NCBI RefSeq assembly: GCF_001870905.1
Contig: NZ_LNDC01000175.1
Coordinates: 1-33,589 of the forward strand
Origin: Geitlerinema sp. PCC 9228
GTDB lineage: Bacteria > Cyanobacteriota > Cyanobacteriia > Cyanobacteriales > PCC-9228
Length of the DNA stretch: 33,589 nt
Direction of reading: 5' to 3'
Under the pieces are notes generated by a model, which had not been told where the DNA came from, made no database searches, and saw nothing but the letters and a program-made list of their open reading frames with translations. Both the position numbers and the translations under genes were made by a program. Every line of letters starts with the position of its first letter. The stretch's first letter is position 1. Shown here piece by piece: positions 1 through 9,308 of the stretch.

Positions 1-125
1 CGGAGTCTGCTACGAGACCAAGGCTGGACTAACCGAACGCAATCGACACGAATGTCAATTTTTGTCCAGTGATTGGGTTAGTCTACCGGGACCTTTTTGT
101 GGGTCTACCTGCATCGGATTCGGTT
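1..125. other. Window edge, no gene seen
   Basis: This stretch lies downstream of ctaB and up to the window boundary. I see no convincing coding frame, RNA gene or terminator hairpin in it. The short plus-strand open frames that begin here run antisense into ctaB and are shadows. Confidence 0.5.
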
Positions 126-1103
126 TTAAATTCCCACCAAGGCATACAGTTTTTCAGCGACAAAAACCGTTGCTTTCTGAGTTACCGGCAGGCTGTCAAC
201 CACCATACCGGCACACAGCAGCATCATATAGAGTATCGAATATTTAAACAGCGATCGCGCCTGTTGTTTGTCCGTGGGTTGTTCTCGCAACGACCAAGCT
301 TTTTTGAGGAAAATACCCCCCAAAGCAACAGCAAAACCAGCATACACCCAACCGGTGGCATGTAACGGATACACCAGCAACAGCGTCGCTGCAATGGTAA
401 TCCAGGTATACCACCAAATTTGCCGGGCTGTGGTTTCGCTACCCGAAATCACTGGTAGCATAGGGACATTCACTGTATGGTATTCGTCGCGAATGAGCAG
501 TGCCAGGGCCCAAAAGTGAGGCGGTGTCCACAGAAACACAATGGCAAACAAGACCCAAGCCGACCAGCTTAACTCTCCGGTAACGGCAGCCCAACCCACC
601 AAGGGAGGAATGGCACCGGCAGCGCCGCCAATGACGATATTTTGGGTGGTGTGGCGTTTCAACCAGTGGGTGTACACCAACACGTAGAATAAGATGCCCG
701 TCATGGCTAAGCTAGCAGCCAGGAAATTGGCGAAAACGCTCAAAAGGGTAAAAGAAGCGATCGCTAAGGTAACGGCAAAAATGATGGCATCTCGGGGATT
801 GACTTTACCGGCAGGCAACGGACGCCACCGGGTGCGTTCCATCTGGTAGTCAATATCGCGGTCGTACAGGCAGTTGATGGTATTGGCTGCCGCCGCTGCG
901 AACCAACCACCCAGCAACGTCACCAGCAACAGCATGGGATCGACTTCACCGGAGGCAGCTACCCACATGCTGCCGGCGGTGGTAATCAACAGCAACAAAA
1001 TAATCCGTGGTTTGGTAAGTTGGTAGTAACTTTTACAGACCTGAAAGATGTTTTGATGGTGTTTTTCGGCGGGAATGGATGGGATAAATTCTTGCATGGA
1101 CAT
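126..1103 (-). CDS. ctaB: Protoheme IX farnesyltransferase (heme O synthase)
   Basis: This integral membrane prenyltransferase converts heme B to heme O with farnesyl diphosphate, the first step to heme A for the cytochrome oxidase encoded opposite. The 325-residue product has the usual family length. It shows the UbiA signature twice: an Asp-rich [15 protein letters not shown] segment near residues 87-101 and a [12 protein letters not shown] loop in the second half. Many hydrophobic segments fit about nine helices. The start ATG is followed by a second ATG two codons later, and no clear Shine-Dalgarno sequence decides between them. It follows ctaA after 40 bp on the same strand, so co-transcription is likely. 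The identity is secure; the exact start is not. Confidence 0.95.
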   Translation of the reverse strand: MSMQEFIPSIPAEKHHQNIFQVCKSYYQLTKPRIILLLLITTAGSMWVAASGEVDPMLLLVTLLGGWFAAAAANTINCLYDRDIDYQMERTRWRPLPAGKVNPRDAIIFAVTLAIASFTLLSVFANFLAASLAMTGILFYVLVYTHWLKRHTTQNIVIGGAAGAIPPLVGWAAVTGELSWSAWVLFAIVFLWTPPHFWALALLIRDEYHTVNVPMLPVISGSETTARQIWWYTWITIAATLLLVYPLHATGWVYAGFAVALGGIFLKKAWSLREQPTDKQQARSLFKYSILYMMLLCAGMVVDSLPVTQKATVFVAEKLYALVGI

Positions 1104-1143
1104 GAATGGCTATGGAATACAAGGAAACAGGACAAGAATGAAG

Positions 1144-2082
1144 TTATTGGGTGGCAGCTACTGGTGCGGTCAAGCGATCGCGGATGCCGTACACGGTAAA
1201 GGCAACCAAAACCCCTAGCAATGCTGCCCCCACGGATTGATGGGCAACGGTGAGAATTTCTACTTGTAAATGCAAGTGCAAGGTGGCAAAACCCAGGGCG
1301 ATTTGAACCAACAGGAGTCCCACGCCCCAGCGGTTGAGCTGTCGCAAGCGGGCGGGTAAATTGGGACTTCGTACCGCCAAAATGCCCAACATCAGCACCG
1401 CAAGACTTGCCGGAAGGACGCCCATGAAATGGCTGTGCAAAACCCCACACAGTTGGGAAATTTGCAAGCACTGATGGGCCGCCCAACGCGATCCCACCAA
1501 AGCTCCCAACAAGCTTTGCAGGTAGACCAGTACGGCTGCGATCGCACTTATCCAGGTTAATCTACGAGGGGTTGCCGTTTCCGTATGTTTTTCATAAGGA
1601 GATAGTAGCAAAGCCATCACCAAAATGGTGCTGAAAAATAGCAAAGCCGTTCCCAAATGAGCGGTAACGATGTCGAAACGCAACATTTCCGTCACTGTCA
1701 GACCGCCGAGCAAACCTTGCAGGGAAATGGCTACCACGGCAGCGGTGGCCATCCACGGTACCCAGCCGGGTAAGTTTTGGCGATGCCACCAACTGCGTCC
1801 TGCCAGCCACAGGGTTCCTACCCCGATAATGGCAGCATCTAGGCGATGGAACCATTCTAGAAACACTTGCAGGTTCATGCGATCGACAGGTAACAGGGTG
1901 CCGTAGCATAAAGGCCAGTCCGGACAAGCCAAACCAGCGTTGGTGACGCGGGTGGCACTGCCAATCGCCATTAAAATAAAGGTCGCGATCGCTAATTTTA
2001 CGGTTAGTTTTTGGATTTTTGCCGATACGGATGCCGTTTTTCCTGAATTGAGGGGCAAGTGATGGGTAACAGCGTCTGTCAT
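1144..2082 (-). CDS. ctaA: Heme A synthase (COX15/CtaA family)
   Basis: CtaA oxidises the C8 methyl of heme O to the formyl group of heme A in the membrane. The 312-residue product has about eight hydrophobic segments. The four expected heme-ligand histidines can be seen: EWFHRLDA (His79), VTAHLGTA, HSHFMG and VAHQSVGA. Two cysteine pairs, LACPDWPLC (Cys53/Cys59) and the QCLQISQLC pair before the third histidine, match the redox cysteine loops of bacterial CtaA proteins. It lies just upstream of ctaB and diverges from coxBAC, a standard cyanobacterial arrangement in which heme A supply and oxidase subunits are linked. No clear ribosome binding site precedes the ATG. Confidence 0.95.
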   Translation of the reverse strand: MTDAVTHHLPLNSGKTASVSAKIQKLTVKLAIATFILMAIGSATRVTNAGLACPDWPLCYGTLLPVDRMNLQVFLEWFHRLDAAIIGVGTLWLAGRSWWHRQNLPGWVPWMATAAVVAISLQGLLGGLTVTEMLRFDIVTAHLGTALLFFSTILVMALLLSPYEKHTETATPRRLTWISAIAAVLVYLQSLLGALVGSRWAAHQCLQISQLCGVLHSHFMGVLPASLAVLMLGILAVRSPNLPARLRQLNRWGVGLLLVQIALGFATLHLHLQVEILTVAHQSVGAALLGVLVAFTVYGIRDRLTAPVAATQ

Positions 2083-2825
2083 AAGCGCAATTTATTCCGT
2101 CGTTGGCGAAACATTCCGAATTTCGCAGCCAGCCAATGCGCGATCGCATTTTTTATTCTGGGCGTGGTCTGTTTTTTCTATATTAATGAATCTAGTTAAT
2201 CCTAGCCACTTTGGTAGCGATTGGAAAAATCTTTAACAGAAACTATAGATGAGTAGCATCGGACAAGGATGGCAATGAAAGCCCCACCTATAAAACCTAG
2301 TACAAGATAACATCCTATCAAACTGTTATCTAAAATACCAAGTAAATCTTTCCTCATATTGTTTTAACAAAATACCAACAAATTTTGCCTACATAATTTC
2401 CGAAAAGCACTAAAAAAGGGACTTCTCGTATAAATCGCTAATTAGTTGTTTTCATCTTGTGTCGCTAGTCAAACAAATATAGGCTACAATTCAGTGGTAC
2501 AATTTTGCACATAAACCATAAAAATTTATGCTTAAATTTGTTTATCGCTTTATGGTTATTTTTAGATTTAAAAACAAAACGTGCCTTTGCCACCCTTGCC
2601 CAATAAAAAATCTAAAGATTGCATTGCAAATAGGTACATTCTAGCAATGCTGTATCAAAATTTTTGTGGGAAAATAAATAGCAGCCAGCAATTAGGACAG
2701 GGCAGGTGGGAGCGTCATTTGGCTGGCCATCGCGCCCAGAACCTTCATCGCATTTGTATGCGGCGATCGGTTTTGTTCCTAAGCAATAACTCAAAGAAGA
2801 GTTTAACAGTTAAAAGAGGTAAAAA
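2083..2825. other. Divergent ctaA/coxB intergenic region
   Basis: This 743-bp AT-rich gap separates two divergent transcription units and must hold both promoters. A TACAAT hexamer at 2485-2490 is a possible -10 box for coxBAC, but no well-spaced -35 accompanies it. A HIP1 octamer lies near 2141. The open frame from about 2581 into the coxB start begins with GTG, has no ribosome binding site and no recognisable domain, so I do not call it. I see no RNA gene. Confidence 0.5.
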
Positions 2826-3803
2826 GTGAATATTCCCAACTCAATCGTCACCCTAATTGCCGGTATTGTCCTAACGTTAATTAGTCTTTGGTACGGACAA
2901 AATCATGGTCTCATGCCCGTAGCGGCGTCAGAAGAAGCCCCCCTGGTGGATAGTTTGTTTAACGCCATGATGACCATTGCCACGGGGTTGTTCATCCTCG
3001 TGCAGGGAATTATTGTTATTGCCATCATCCGATTCCGCCGGCGTCGTGGCGACACCAGCGACGGTCCCCCCATTGACGGCAACTTATCCTTAGAAATCGT
3101 TTGGACCGCCATTCCCACCATCATGGTTTTAGCGATCGCGTTATATAGCTTTGAGATTTACAATGCTATGGGTGGTTTGGACTCAGCAGCCTCTGGTAGC
3201 GGTCGCAACAACCCAGAACTGGCACAAAAACCCGGTAGCGCGATCGCAGCACCCATGCCTAAAGAACGCGACGGAGAAGACCTAGCCGCCGGAGTAGGCG
3301 CTTCTCCCGGCAGAGAAGGATCGGCAGCCGACGTAGTTGTGGATGTCAAAGGCATGCAATACGCCTGGATTTTCACCTATCCCGACTCAGGAATTGTCGC
3401 CGGCGAACTGCACGTTCCCGCTGGCAAAGACATCAAACTCAACATCACCGCCAGCGACGTACTGCACGCCTTCTGGATTCCGCAATTCCGCATCAAACAA
3501 GATGCCATTCCCGGCAGTACCAACCAACTGCGATTCCATCCCCAAAAAATCGGCGACTATCCCATCATTTGCGCCGAACTGTGCGGTGCCTACCACGGCG
3601 TCATGAAAACCCGCATCATCGTCGAATCCCCCGAAGAATTTCAACAGTGGCGGCAAGAACGCATCGCCAGCAGCGAAACCGACAACAACCAACTATCCAT
3701 GCTTGCACCATCTGAAAAAACGCCCTCGGATGCCGAGTATGCTAGCCGTTACGTAGAAGAAAAAATGGGAATCGACCAGCAGGTTCTTCAGCAATTGCAC
3801 TAG
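2826..3803 (+). CDS. coxB: Cytochrome c oxidase subunit II
   Basis: Subunit II accepts electrons from cytochrome c6 or plastocyanin at the binuclear CuA centre and passes them to subunit I. The 325-residue product has two N-terminal membrane helices (about 5-25 and 47-70, plus a second hydrophobic stretch near 93-110). A low-complexity linker rich in Gly, Ala and Ser (about 115-170) follows, then a periplasmic or lumenal cupredoxin domain. CuA ligands are visible: VLHAFW supplies the first His, and CAELCGAYHGVM supplies the two Cys, second His and Met. Translation starts at GTG with AGAGGT about 7 bp upstream. Its stop codon lies 6 bp before the preferred coxA ATG. A long linker between helix 2 and the cupredoxin domain is usual in cyanobacterial CoxB. 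Confidence 0.96.
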   Translation: MNIPNSIVTLIAGIVLTLISLWYGQNHGLMPVAASEEAPLVDSLFNAMMTIATGLFILVQGIIVIAIIRFRRRRGDTSDGPPIDGNLSLEIVWTAIPTIMVLAIALYSFEIYNAMGGLDSAASGSGRNNPELAQKPGSAIAAPMPKERDGEDLAAGVGASPGREGSAADVVVDVKGMQYAWIFTYPDSGIVAGELHVPAGKDIKLNITASDVLHAFWIPQFRIKQDAIPGSTNQLRFHPQKIGDYPIICAELCGAYHGVMKTRIIVESPEEFQQWRQERIASSETDNNQLSMLAPSEKTPSDAEYASRYVEEKMGIDQQVLQQLH

Positions 3804-3809
3804 TTGAAT

Positions 3810-5486
3810 ATGACACAAGCAACCACAACAGCAACCCAATCCATGGCGAACCAAGGGCACCATACCCCTTGGTGGAAATACTTTACCTTCAACACCGACC
3901 ACAAAGTCATCGGCATTCAATACCTGGTGACCACCTTCATCTTCTATTTAATTGGCGGTGTGCTGGCAGGGGGGGTTCGCACCGAACTCGCCACCCCAGA
4001 AGTGGATTTTGTCAGCCGCGAAATTTACAATAGCCTCTTTACCCTGCACGGAACGATTATGATTTTCCTGTGGATCGTTCCCGCAGGCACCGGCGCTTTT
4101 GGCAATTATTTAATTCCCCTAATGATTGGGGCACGGGATATGGCTTTCCCCAGACTCAACGCGATCGCATTTTGGATGATTCCTCCCGGCGGCGCGTTGT
4201 TAATTGGTAGCTTTTTCGTAGAACCGCCGCAAGCAGGTTGGACCTCCTATCCCCCCTTGAGCGAAATTGCCAGCAACTCCGGGCAAATCATGTGGATTCT
4301 CAGCCTGCTAATTTTAGGAACCTCCTCCATTTTGGGGGCTGTGAATTTCCTCACCACCATTTTGAAAATGCGCACCCCGGGGATGACCTTGTACCAGATG
4401 CCACTGTTTTGCTGGTCTATGATTGCGGCTTCCATTTTGATTTTGATTTCTACCCCGGTGCTGGCAGGTGCGTTAATTCTGCTCATGTTCGACATCGTCG
4501 CCGGAACTGCCTTTTTCAATCCCACCGGTGGCGGCGACCCAGTGGTGTACCAGCACATGTTCTGGTTTTATTCCCATCCGGCGGTTTACATTATGATTTT
4601 GCCGGTATTTGGCATCATTTCCGACGTATTGCCAGTTCACGCCCGCAAACCCATTTTTGGTTATACCGCGATCGCTTATTCTAGCCTCGCCATTAGCTTT
4701 TTGGGATTGGTCGTGTGGGCACACCACATGTTCACCAGCGGTACCCCCGGATGGCTGCGGATGTTCTTTATGATTGCCACCATGATTATTGCCGTTCCCA
4801 CCGGCATTAAAATCTTTAGCTGGGTTGCCACCGTCTGGGGCGGTAAAATCGAACTCAACAGCGCCATGCTCTTTAGCTTGGGCTTCGTCTCCATGTTCGT
4901 TATCGGCGGTCTGAGCGGCGTAATGGTGGCATCGGTACCCTTTGACATTCACGTTCACGATACCTACTTCGTGGTTGCCCACATTCACTACGTCTTGTTT
5001 GGTGGCAGCGTCTTCGGATTGTATGCGGGCATCTATCACTGGTTCCCGAAAATGACCGGTCGCAAGCTCAACGAACCCCTGGGCATTACCCACTTTGTCT
5101 TGAACTTTATCGGCTTTAACATGTGCTTTCTGCCCATGCACTGGCTGGGCTTGCAAGGAATGCCCCGCCGGGTAGCCGAGTACGACCCGCAATTTACCTT
5201 TGTCAACCAGATTTGTAGCGTTGGTTCGTTGCTGCTGGCCATTTCCACAGTGCCGTTTTTGATTAATGCCATTTGGAGTTGGATTGGTGGCAAACAAGTG
5301 GGTGCCAATCCCTGGAGAGCTTTGACTTTAGAATGGCAAACCGCTTCGCCACCGCCGGAAGAGAACTTTTTGGAAAATCCAGTATTGTGGTCTGGTCCTT
5401 ACGATTACGGCATTGACAACGTTCACCGCGACAGCGACAAACCGGTGGAAGAGTTGCTATCGGAAGTTCAAGGAAACGCTCGTTAA
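3810..5486 (+). CDS. coxA: Cytochrome c oxidase subunit I, A2-type
   Basis: This is the catalytic heme-copper oxidase subunit, with about twelve helices and 558 residues. Heme a and a3/CuB ligands appear in order: the His of LFTLHGTIMI, the YSHPAVY segment, the CuB pair WAHHMFTSG, and HVHDTYFVVAHIHY. The usual HPEV glutamate of the D-channel is replaced: the sequence reads WFYSHPAVYIM, the YSHP signature that defines the A2 subfamily. I start at ATG 3810. A TTG at 3804 immediately after the coxB stop would add two residues, and neither start has a good Shine-Dalgarno. Its tight spacing to coxB indicates translational coupling. A G/C hairpin separates it from coxC. Confidence 0.96.
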   Translation: MTQATTTATQSMANQGHHTPWWKYFTFNTDHKVIGIQYLVTTFIFYLIGGVLAGGVRTELATPEVDFVSREIYNSLFTLHGTIMIFLWIVPAGTGAFGNYLIPLMIGARDMAFPRLNAIAFWMIPPGGALLIGSFFVEPPQAGWTSYPPLSEIASNSGQIMWILSLLILGTSSILGAVNFLTTILKMRTPGMTLYQMPLFCWSMIAASILILISTPVLAGALILLMFDIVAGTAFFNPTGGGDPVVYQHMFWFYSHPAVYIMILPVFGIISDVLPVHARKPIFGYTAIAYSSLAISFLGLVVWAHHMFTSGTPGWLRMFFMIATMIIAVPTGIKIFSWVATVWGGKIELNSAMLFSLGFVSMFVIGGLSGVMVASVPFDIHVHDTYFVVAHIHYVLFGGSVFGLYAGIYHWFPKMTGRKLNEPLGITHFVLNFIGFNMCFLPMHWLGLQGMPRRVAEYDPQFTFVNQICSVGSLLLAISTVPFLINAIWSWIGGKQVGANPWRALTLEWQTASPPPEENFLENPVLWSGPYDYGIDNVHRDSDKPVEELLSEVQGNAR

Positions 5487-5517
5487 GCTCTACACAAGGT
5501 TGACATAGGGAACCATA

Positions 5518-5539
5518 GGGGGTCTTTTCTTGGACCCCC
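5518..5539. repeat. G/C hairpin between coxA and coxC
   Basis: GGGGGTC (5518-5524) pairs perfectly with GACCCCC (5533-5539) around an 8-nt loop. No T-run follows, so it is not a classical terminator. Its place between two genes of one operon suggests an mRNA processing or stability element that could adjust subunit III expression relative to I and II. The function is inferred. Confidence 0.55.
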
Positions 5540-5575
5540 CACAAAAGAAATTGCAAACGAGGATTGAGAAAGTTT

Positions 5576-6196
5576 ATGCAAGGTTCTGTTAGTTCCAGCG
5601 AAAAAGAAGTACAATATGCGGCAGAAACTGCCGAAACTGGTCATGAGGAACATGGCGACCATCGAATTTTTGGGTTAATCCTGTTTTTGGTGGCAGAGTC
5701 GATGATTTTCCTGGGGTTGTTCGTCGCGTATTTAACATTCAAAGCGGTCAACCCCGAATGGCCGCCCGGTGGTACTCCGGAAATTGACTTGCTGCTGCCG
5801 GGAATCAACACTGTTATTTTGATTTCTAGCAGTTTTGTTATCCATAAAGGCGATACCGCTATCAAACGCCAAAGCAATGTTTCCCAACTGCGGTTGTGGT
5901 TTGGGGTTACTGCTTTGATGGGGATTGTGTTTTTGGGCGGTCAGGTATACGAATATTTCAGCAATGATTTCGGTCTGACGGATAATTTATTTACCAGTAC
6001 ATTTTACGTTTTGACTGGGTTTCACGGTTTGCACGTTTTGTTTGGTTTGTTGTTGATTGGTGGGGTTTTGGTGCGATCGCTAAAATCCGGCCATTACAAT
6101 AGTGAAAGCCATTTTGGGGTAGAAGCCGCTGAAATCTACTGGCATTTCGTAGATGTTATCTGGATTATTCTGTTTATCTTGCTGTATTTGCTTTAG
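5576..6196 (+). CDS. coxC: Cytochrome c oxidase subunit III
   Basis: Subunit III is an all-helical membrane protein that stabilises the oxidase core. The product from ATG 5576 is 206 residues, the short five-helix form found in bacteria. It has a hydrophilic N-terminus rich in Glu and His, then FGLILFLVAESMIFLGLF as the first helix. A conserved FYVLTGFHGLHVLFGL segment and a C-terminal AEIYWHFVDVIWIILF helix follow; both are hallmark subunit III motifs. A TTG at 5564 in the same frame is possible, but GAGGA lies directly against it, while the ATG lies 12 bp downstream of that sequence. It is the last gene of coxBAC. Confidence 0.94.
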   Translation: MQGSVSSSEKEVQYAAETAETGHEEHGDHRIFGLILFLVAESMIFLGLFVAYLTFKAVNPEWPPGGTPEIDLLLPGINTVILISSSFVIHKGDTAIKRQSNVSQLRLWFGVTALMGIVFLGGQVYEYFSNDFGLTDNLFTSTFYVLTGFHGLHVLFGLLLIGGVLVRSLKSGHYNSESHFGVEAAEIYWHFVDVIWIILFILLYLL

Positions 6197-6233
6197 ATTG
6201 AGAAAGGGCAAGTTGGGCAAGCATACCGGGGAA

Positions 6234-6261
6234 GTAGGGGTGGTTCGCGAACTGCCCCTAC
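6234..6261. terminator. Palindrome between convergent coxC and dnaA
   Basis: GTAGGGG (6234-6240) pairs with CCCCTAC (6255-6261), and the interior GTTCGCGAAC (6243-6252) is itself palindromic. It lies in the 79-bp gap between two convergent genes, so it could end transcription from both sides. There is no T-run. Similar GTAGGGG/CCCCTAC palindromes are scattered through many cyanobacterial genomes, so a dispersed repeat is equally likely. Confidence 0.5.
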
Positions 6262-6275
6262 AGGAATGCCGAACT

Positions 6276-7691
6276 CTAACTACCAGGATGCCCCTTAATG
6301 CGATCGCTTAATTGCATAACAGTCTGATTGAGATTGATATCTTTTTTGATTGCTTGGGCAACTTTATCGCAACTATAAATGACCGTAGTATGGTCTTTTC
6401 CGCCAAAAGCATCGCCAATTTTGGGCAAACTTAACTCAGTATGTTGGCGCATCAAATACATCCCCACTTGTCGGGCTTGGCTAATTTCTCGCCGGCGGGA
6501 ATTTCCTTTTAAATCTTCAATAGAAATACCAAAATAATCGGCAACCAACTGCATAATTTTTTCGGGCGAAATATCGATATTTTCCGTAGCTGGTTCTAAA
6601 ACTGGAATGAGATTCTCTACCGTCATGGGCAAGCCGGAAATAGAAATATAAGCCACTGCCCTGGTTAACGCCCCTTCCAACTCCCGAATATTAGACGTAT
6701 AGCGAGAAGCAATATATTCCAAAACTTCCCGGGGCAAACGCACGTTTTCGTATTCAGATTTTTTCTGCAAAATGGCAATGCGCGTTTCCAAATCCGGCGA
6801 CTGAATATCGGCAATCAATCCCATGGAAAATCGCGAACAGAGGCGCTCTTGTAGCCGCGAAATTTGACTGGGGGGACGGTCGGATGCCAAAACCACTTGT
6901 TTGCCGGCTTCGTGGAGCGTATTAAATGTATGAAAAAATTCTTCTTGGGTATATTCTTTGCCTTCGATAAATTGAATATCATCTACCAGTAAAACATCTG
7001 CTGCTCGGTAGTGTTCCCGGAAGGTTTGCATGCTGTCTTGACGAATGGAGGCGATTAAATCGTTGGTAAATTGTTCGGTGGAAACGTAAAAAATTCTCGC
7101 CCCGGGGTCGATTTCCCGGCGATAGTGACCGATGGCTTGCATTAAATGGGTTTTGCCCAATCCCACGCCGCCGCAAAGAAACAAAGGGTTGAATTCGCGC
7201 CCGGGAGACTCTGCCACCGCCAGTGCCGCCGCATGAGCCATGCGATTGTTGGCACCGACGACGAAGCGGGAAAAGACATATTTGGGATTTAATTCGGTGG
7301 GTTGGTGTCTGCCTTGCGGTTTATCGAATCCCCTGCCCTGAACCTTGTCGAACAGTGATGGTGGTGGTGATATATCGGAAACGTTGGGATTGTTGGAGGT
7401 GGCGGCGACTTGCCGCTGCATTTCTAGGTCGATGGCTTCTCCGTCGGCAGTGGTGAAATAAATTTTTACAGAATAGCCCAAGATTTCTCGCACTGCATCT
7501 TGGATGGTGTGCAGGTAGTGTTTTTGCAGCCAGGTTTGGGCAAATGGATTGGGAGCACGAACCACCAGGCAATTGCCTTCAAATCGTTCGGCGGTGGTGG
7601 TTTGGATCCAGGTTTCAAAGGTAGGGCGGCTGAGTTGTTGTTGCAGGTGTTCCAGAACCTTTTCCCACAGCGTTCCTAAGGAGATATCCAC
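6276..7691 (-). CDS. dnaA: Chromosomal replication initiator DnaA
   Basis: DnaA binds DnaA boxes and opens the replication origin. Domain I ([21 protein letters not shown]) is followed by a Gln/Pro-rich linker and the AAA+ domain. Walker A is GGVGLGKTH and Walker B is VLLVDDIQF, with a sensor region near LASDRPP. The C-terminal DNA-binding domain includes the signature [16 protein letters not shown] prefer the GTG at 7691: AGGGGGG sits about 6 bp upstream and the protein then begins [12 protein letters not shown] as in other DnaA proteins (471 residues). A TTG at 7709 would add six residues. No dnaN is adjacent, and I see no cluster of DnaA boxes in the flanks, so this locus need not be the origin. 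Confidence 0.96.
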   Translation of the reverse strand: MDISLGTLWEKVLEHLQQQLSRPTFETWIQTTTAERFEGNCLVVRAPNPFAQTWLQKHYLHTIQDAVREILGYSVKIYFTTADGEAIDLEMQRQVAATSNNPNVSDISPPPSLFDKVQGRGFDKPQGRHQPTELNPKYVFSRFVVGANNRMAHAAALAVAESPGREFNPLFLCGGVGLGKTHLMQAIGHYRREIDPGARIFYVSTEQFTNDLIASIRQDSMQTFREHYRAADVLLVDDIQFIEGKEYTQEEFFHTFNTLHEAGKQVVLASDRPPSQISRLQERLCSRFSMGLIADIQSPDLETRIAILQKKSEYENVRLPREVLEYIASRYTSNIRELEGALTRAVAYISISGLPMTVENLIPVLEPATENIDISPEKIMQLVADYFGISIEDLKGNSRRREISQARQVGMYLMRQHTELSLPKIGDAFGGKDHTTVIYSCDKVAQAIKKDINLNQTVMQLSDRIKGHPGS

Positions 7692-7843
7692 GATTTTCCC
7701 CCCTGCCAACGACTGGCACGCAAAACTAGGATTATCAGTTTAATCAATTGTGGCAGACAATGACCACATGAGCAGGGAAGTAGCGATCGCGAATTTGGTC
7801 TCGATGGTTACGATCGGAAATCGCCCATTGCTAGTGCGCCTAC

Positions 7844-7849
7844 TATAAT
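7844..7849 (+). promoter_or_regulatory. Candidate -10 box for htrA
   Basis: A perfect TATAAT lies 50 bp before the htrA ATG. No good -35 hexamer is found 16-18 bp upstream, so it would be an activator-dependent or -10-only promoter. A HIP1 octamer lies between it and the gene. Confidence 0.4.
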
Positions 7850-7899
7850 GGCTATGGTGGGTAGGTATAGCGATCGCATTCTCGCATTAGGAATTTGCT

Positions 7900-9162
7900 A
7901 TGAGTTCTTCATTTGCTGAAAAACCAACCAACCCAACGCCCCACCCCCAAACCAAATGGTGGCGTTGGCGAAATGCTTTCATCCTGATTCTGGCGGGAAT
8001 CGGGTCGGTATCCTGCGCTCAAAGTTCTATTTCCCCCCAAGCGGAGTCGCAAACGCAACAGAACCAACCAACACAACAACCAACAACTGAAGCTTCTCCG
8101 AATTCACAAAAAGCTGATGTTAGAAACACGCCGCCGCTACCAAGTTCGGACAATCGCAATTTTATCGTCAATGCGGTAAACAGTGTGGGCAAAGCAGTGG
8201 TTCGCATTGATGCCACCCGCACTGTAACGCCGGATTTGCCAGAATTTTTCCAAGACCCCTTCTTTCGACGCTTTTTTGGCGAAAACTTACCCACTCCCAA
8301 ACGCAAAGAAGAAGGCACAGGTTCCGGCTTTCTCATCAATCGCGATGGTTACCTACTCACCAACGCTCACGTAGTTAGAAATGCTACCGATGTAAGCGTC
8401 ACCCTCAAGGATGGTCGTACCCTCAGTGGCAAAGTTGTGGGTGCCGATTCCGTTACTGATGTGGCAGTGGTTAAGGTAGATGGCGAAAATCTGCCTTCGG
8501 TGCAACTGGGCAATTCCGACGACATTCAACCCGGTCAGTGGGCGATCGCGATCGGCAATCCTTTAGGATTGGATAATACCGTTACTGTGGGCATTATCAG
8601 CGCCACGGGTCGTTCTAGCAGTGAAGTAGGTGTTCCCGACAAGCGGGTTGGTTTCATCCAAACCGATGCTGCCATTAACCCCGGCAATTCTGGCGGACCT
8701 CTCATCAACGGCGCTGGCGAGGTTATCGGCATGAACACGGCGATTATTCGCGGTGCACAAGGGTTGGGATTTGCCATTCCCATCAATACGGTCAAGCAAA
8801 TTGCCGACGAACTGATTGCCACTGGCGAAGTCCAGCATCCTTTCATTGGTATTCGCATGATAACCATTGACGAAGAAATCCGCCAGCGGATTAACAGCGA
8901 CCCCAACAGTCCTATTGAGGTCAATGTTAGCGAAGGGGTGCTGATTTTGGAAGTGGTTCCCAATTCGCCAGCGGCACAAGCGGGATTGCAGCCGGGGGAT
9001 ATTATTCAACAAATGGAAGGTCAAGCTATTGAAGGTGCGGAAAAAGTCCAGCAAATCGTCCAAAATACGGAAATTGGCGCTGATTTGTCTGTAGAAGTGC
9101 TGCGCGATGGTGAAACGGTCAACCTGACCTTACAGCCAGCACCTTTGCCGAGTCAAGAGTAG
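7900..9162 (+). CDS. HtrA/Deg-family serine protease with one PDZ domain
   Basis: This envelope protease handles misfolded proteins. The N-terminus has a positive and Trp-rich stretch, then a hydrophobic helix (about 25-38) ending in SVSCAQ. That is either a weak lipobox (Cys39) or a signal anchor. A Gln/Pro-rich linker leads to a trypsin-like domain with triad His157 (TNAHVV), Asp187 (VTDVAVV) and Ser264 (NPGNSGGP). A single C-terminal PDZ domain (about 310-410) contains VVPNSPAAQAGLQPGDII. One PDZ domain and 420 residues match the cyanobacterial HtrA/HhoA/HhoB group; which paralogue cannot be decided here. It stands alone between convergent-free neighbours with its own promoter region. Confidence 0.92.
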   Translation: MSSSFAEKPTNPTPHPQTKWWRWRNAFILILAGIGSVSCAQSSISPQAESQTQQNQPTQQPTTEASPNSQKADVRNTPPLPSSDNRNFIVNAVNSVGKAVVRIDATRTVTPDLPEFFQDPFFRRFFGENLPTPKRKEEGTGSGFLINRDGYLLTNAHVVRNATDVSVTLKDGRTLSGKVVGADSVTDVAVVKVDGENLPSVQLGNSDDIQPGQWAIAIGNPLGLDNTVTVGIISATGRSSSEVGVPDKRVGFIQTDAAINPGNSGGPLINGAGEVIGMNTAIIRGAQGLGFAIPINTVKQIADELIATGEVQHPFIGIRMITIDEEIRQRINSDPNSPIEVNVSEGVLILEVVPNSPAAQAGLQPGDIIQQMEGQAIEGAEKVQQIVQNTEIGADLSVEVLRDGETVNLTLQPAPLPSQE

Positions 9163-9308
9163 GTTTTGTTTGTGGGCAGGTTGGAAAAAATGGATTTGCC
9201 GATAGGAGATTGTTAAAAATGACATAAGGCATACAAACGGTCAAGGGAAGAATTTGCTAGCTTAGATGATATCGGGATCGATTCGTACCTGTTTCAGGAG
9301 GCAAATCC

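Noticed and set aside
2581-2829. 82-codon frame in the ctaA/coxB gap
   Set aside because: GTG start without a ribosome binding site, no recognisable domain, and overlaps the coxB start.
4473-5297. 274-codon minus-strand frame opposite coxA
   Set aside because: It lies wholly inside a certain gene, has a His/Gly/Asn-rich composition typical of antisense shadows, and shows no domain.
6276-7899. oriC next to dnaA
   Set aside because: No cluster of TTATCCACA-like boxes in the flanks and no dnaN neighbour.
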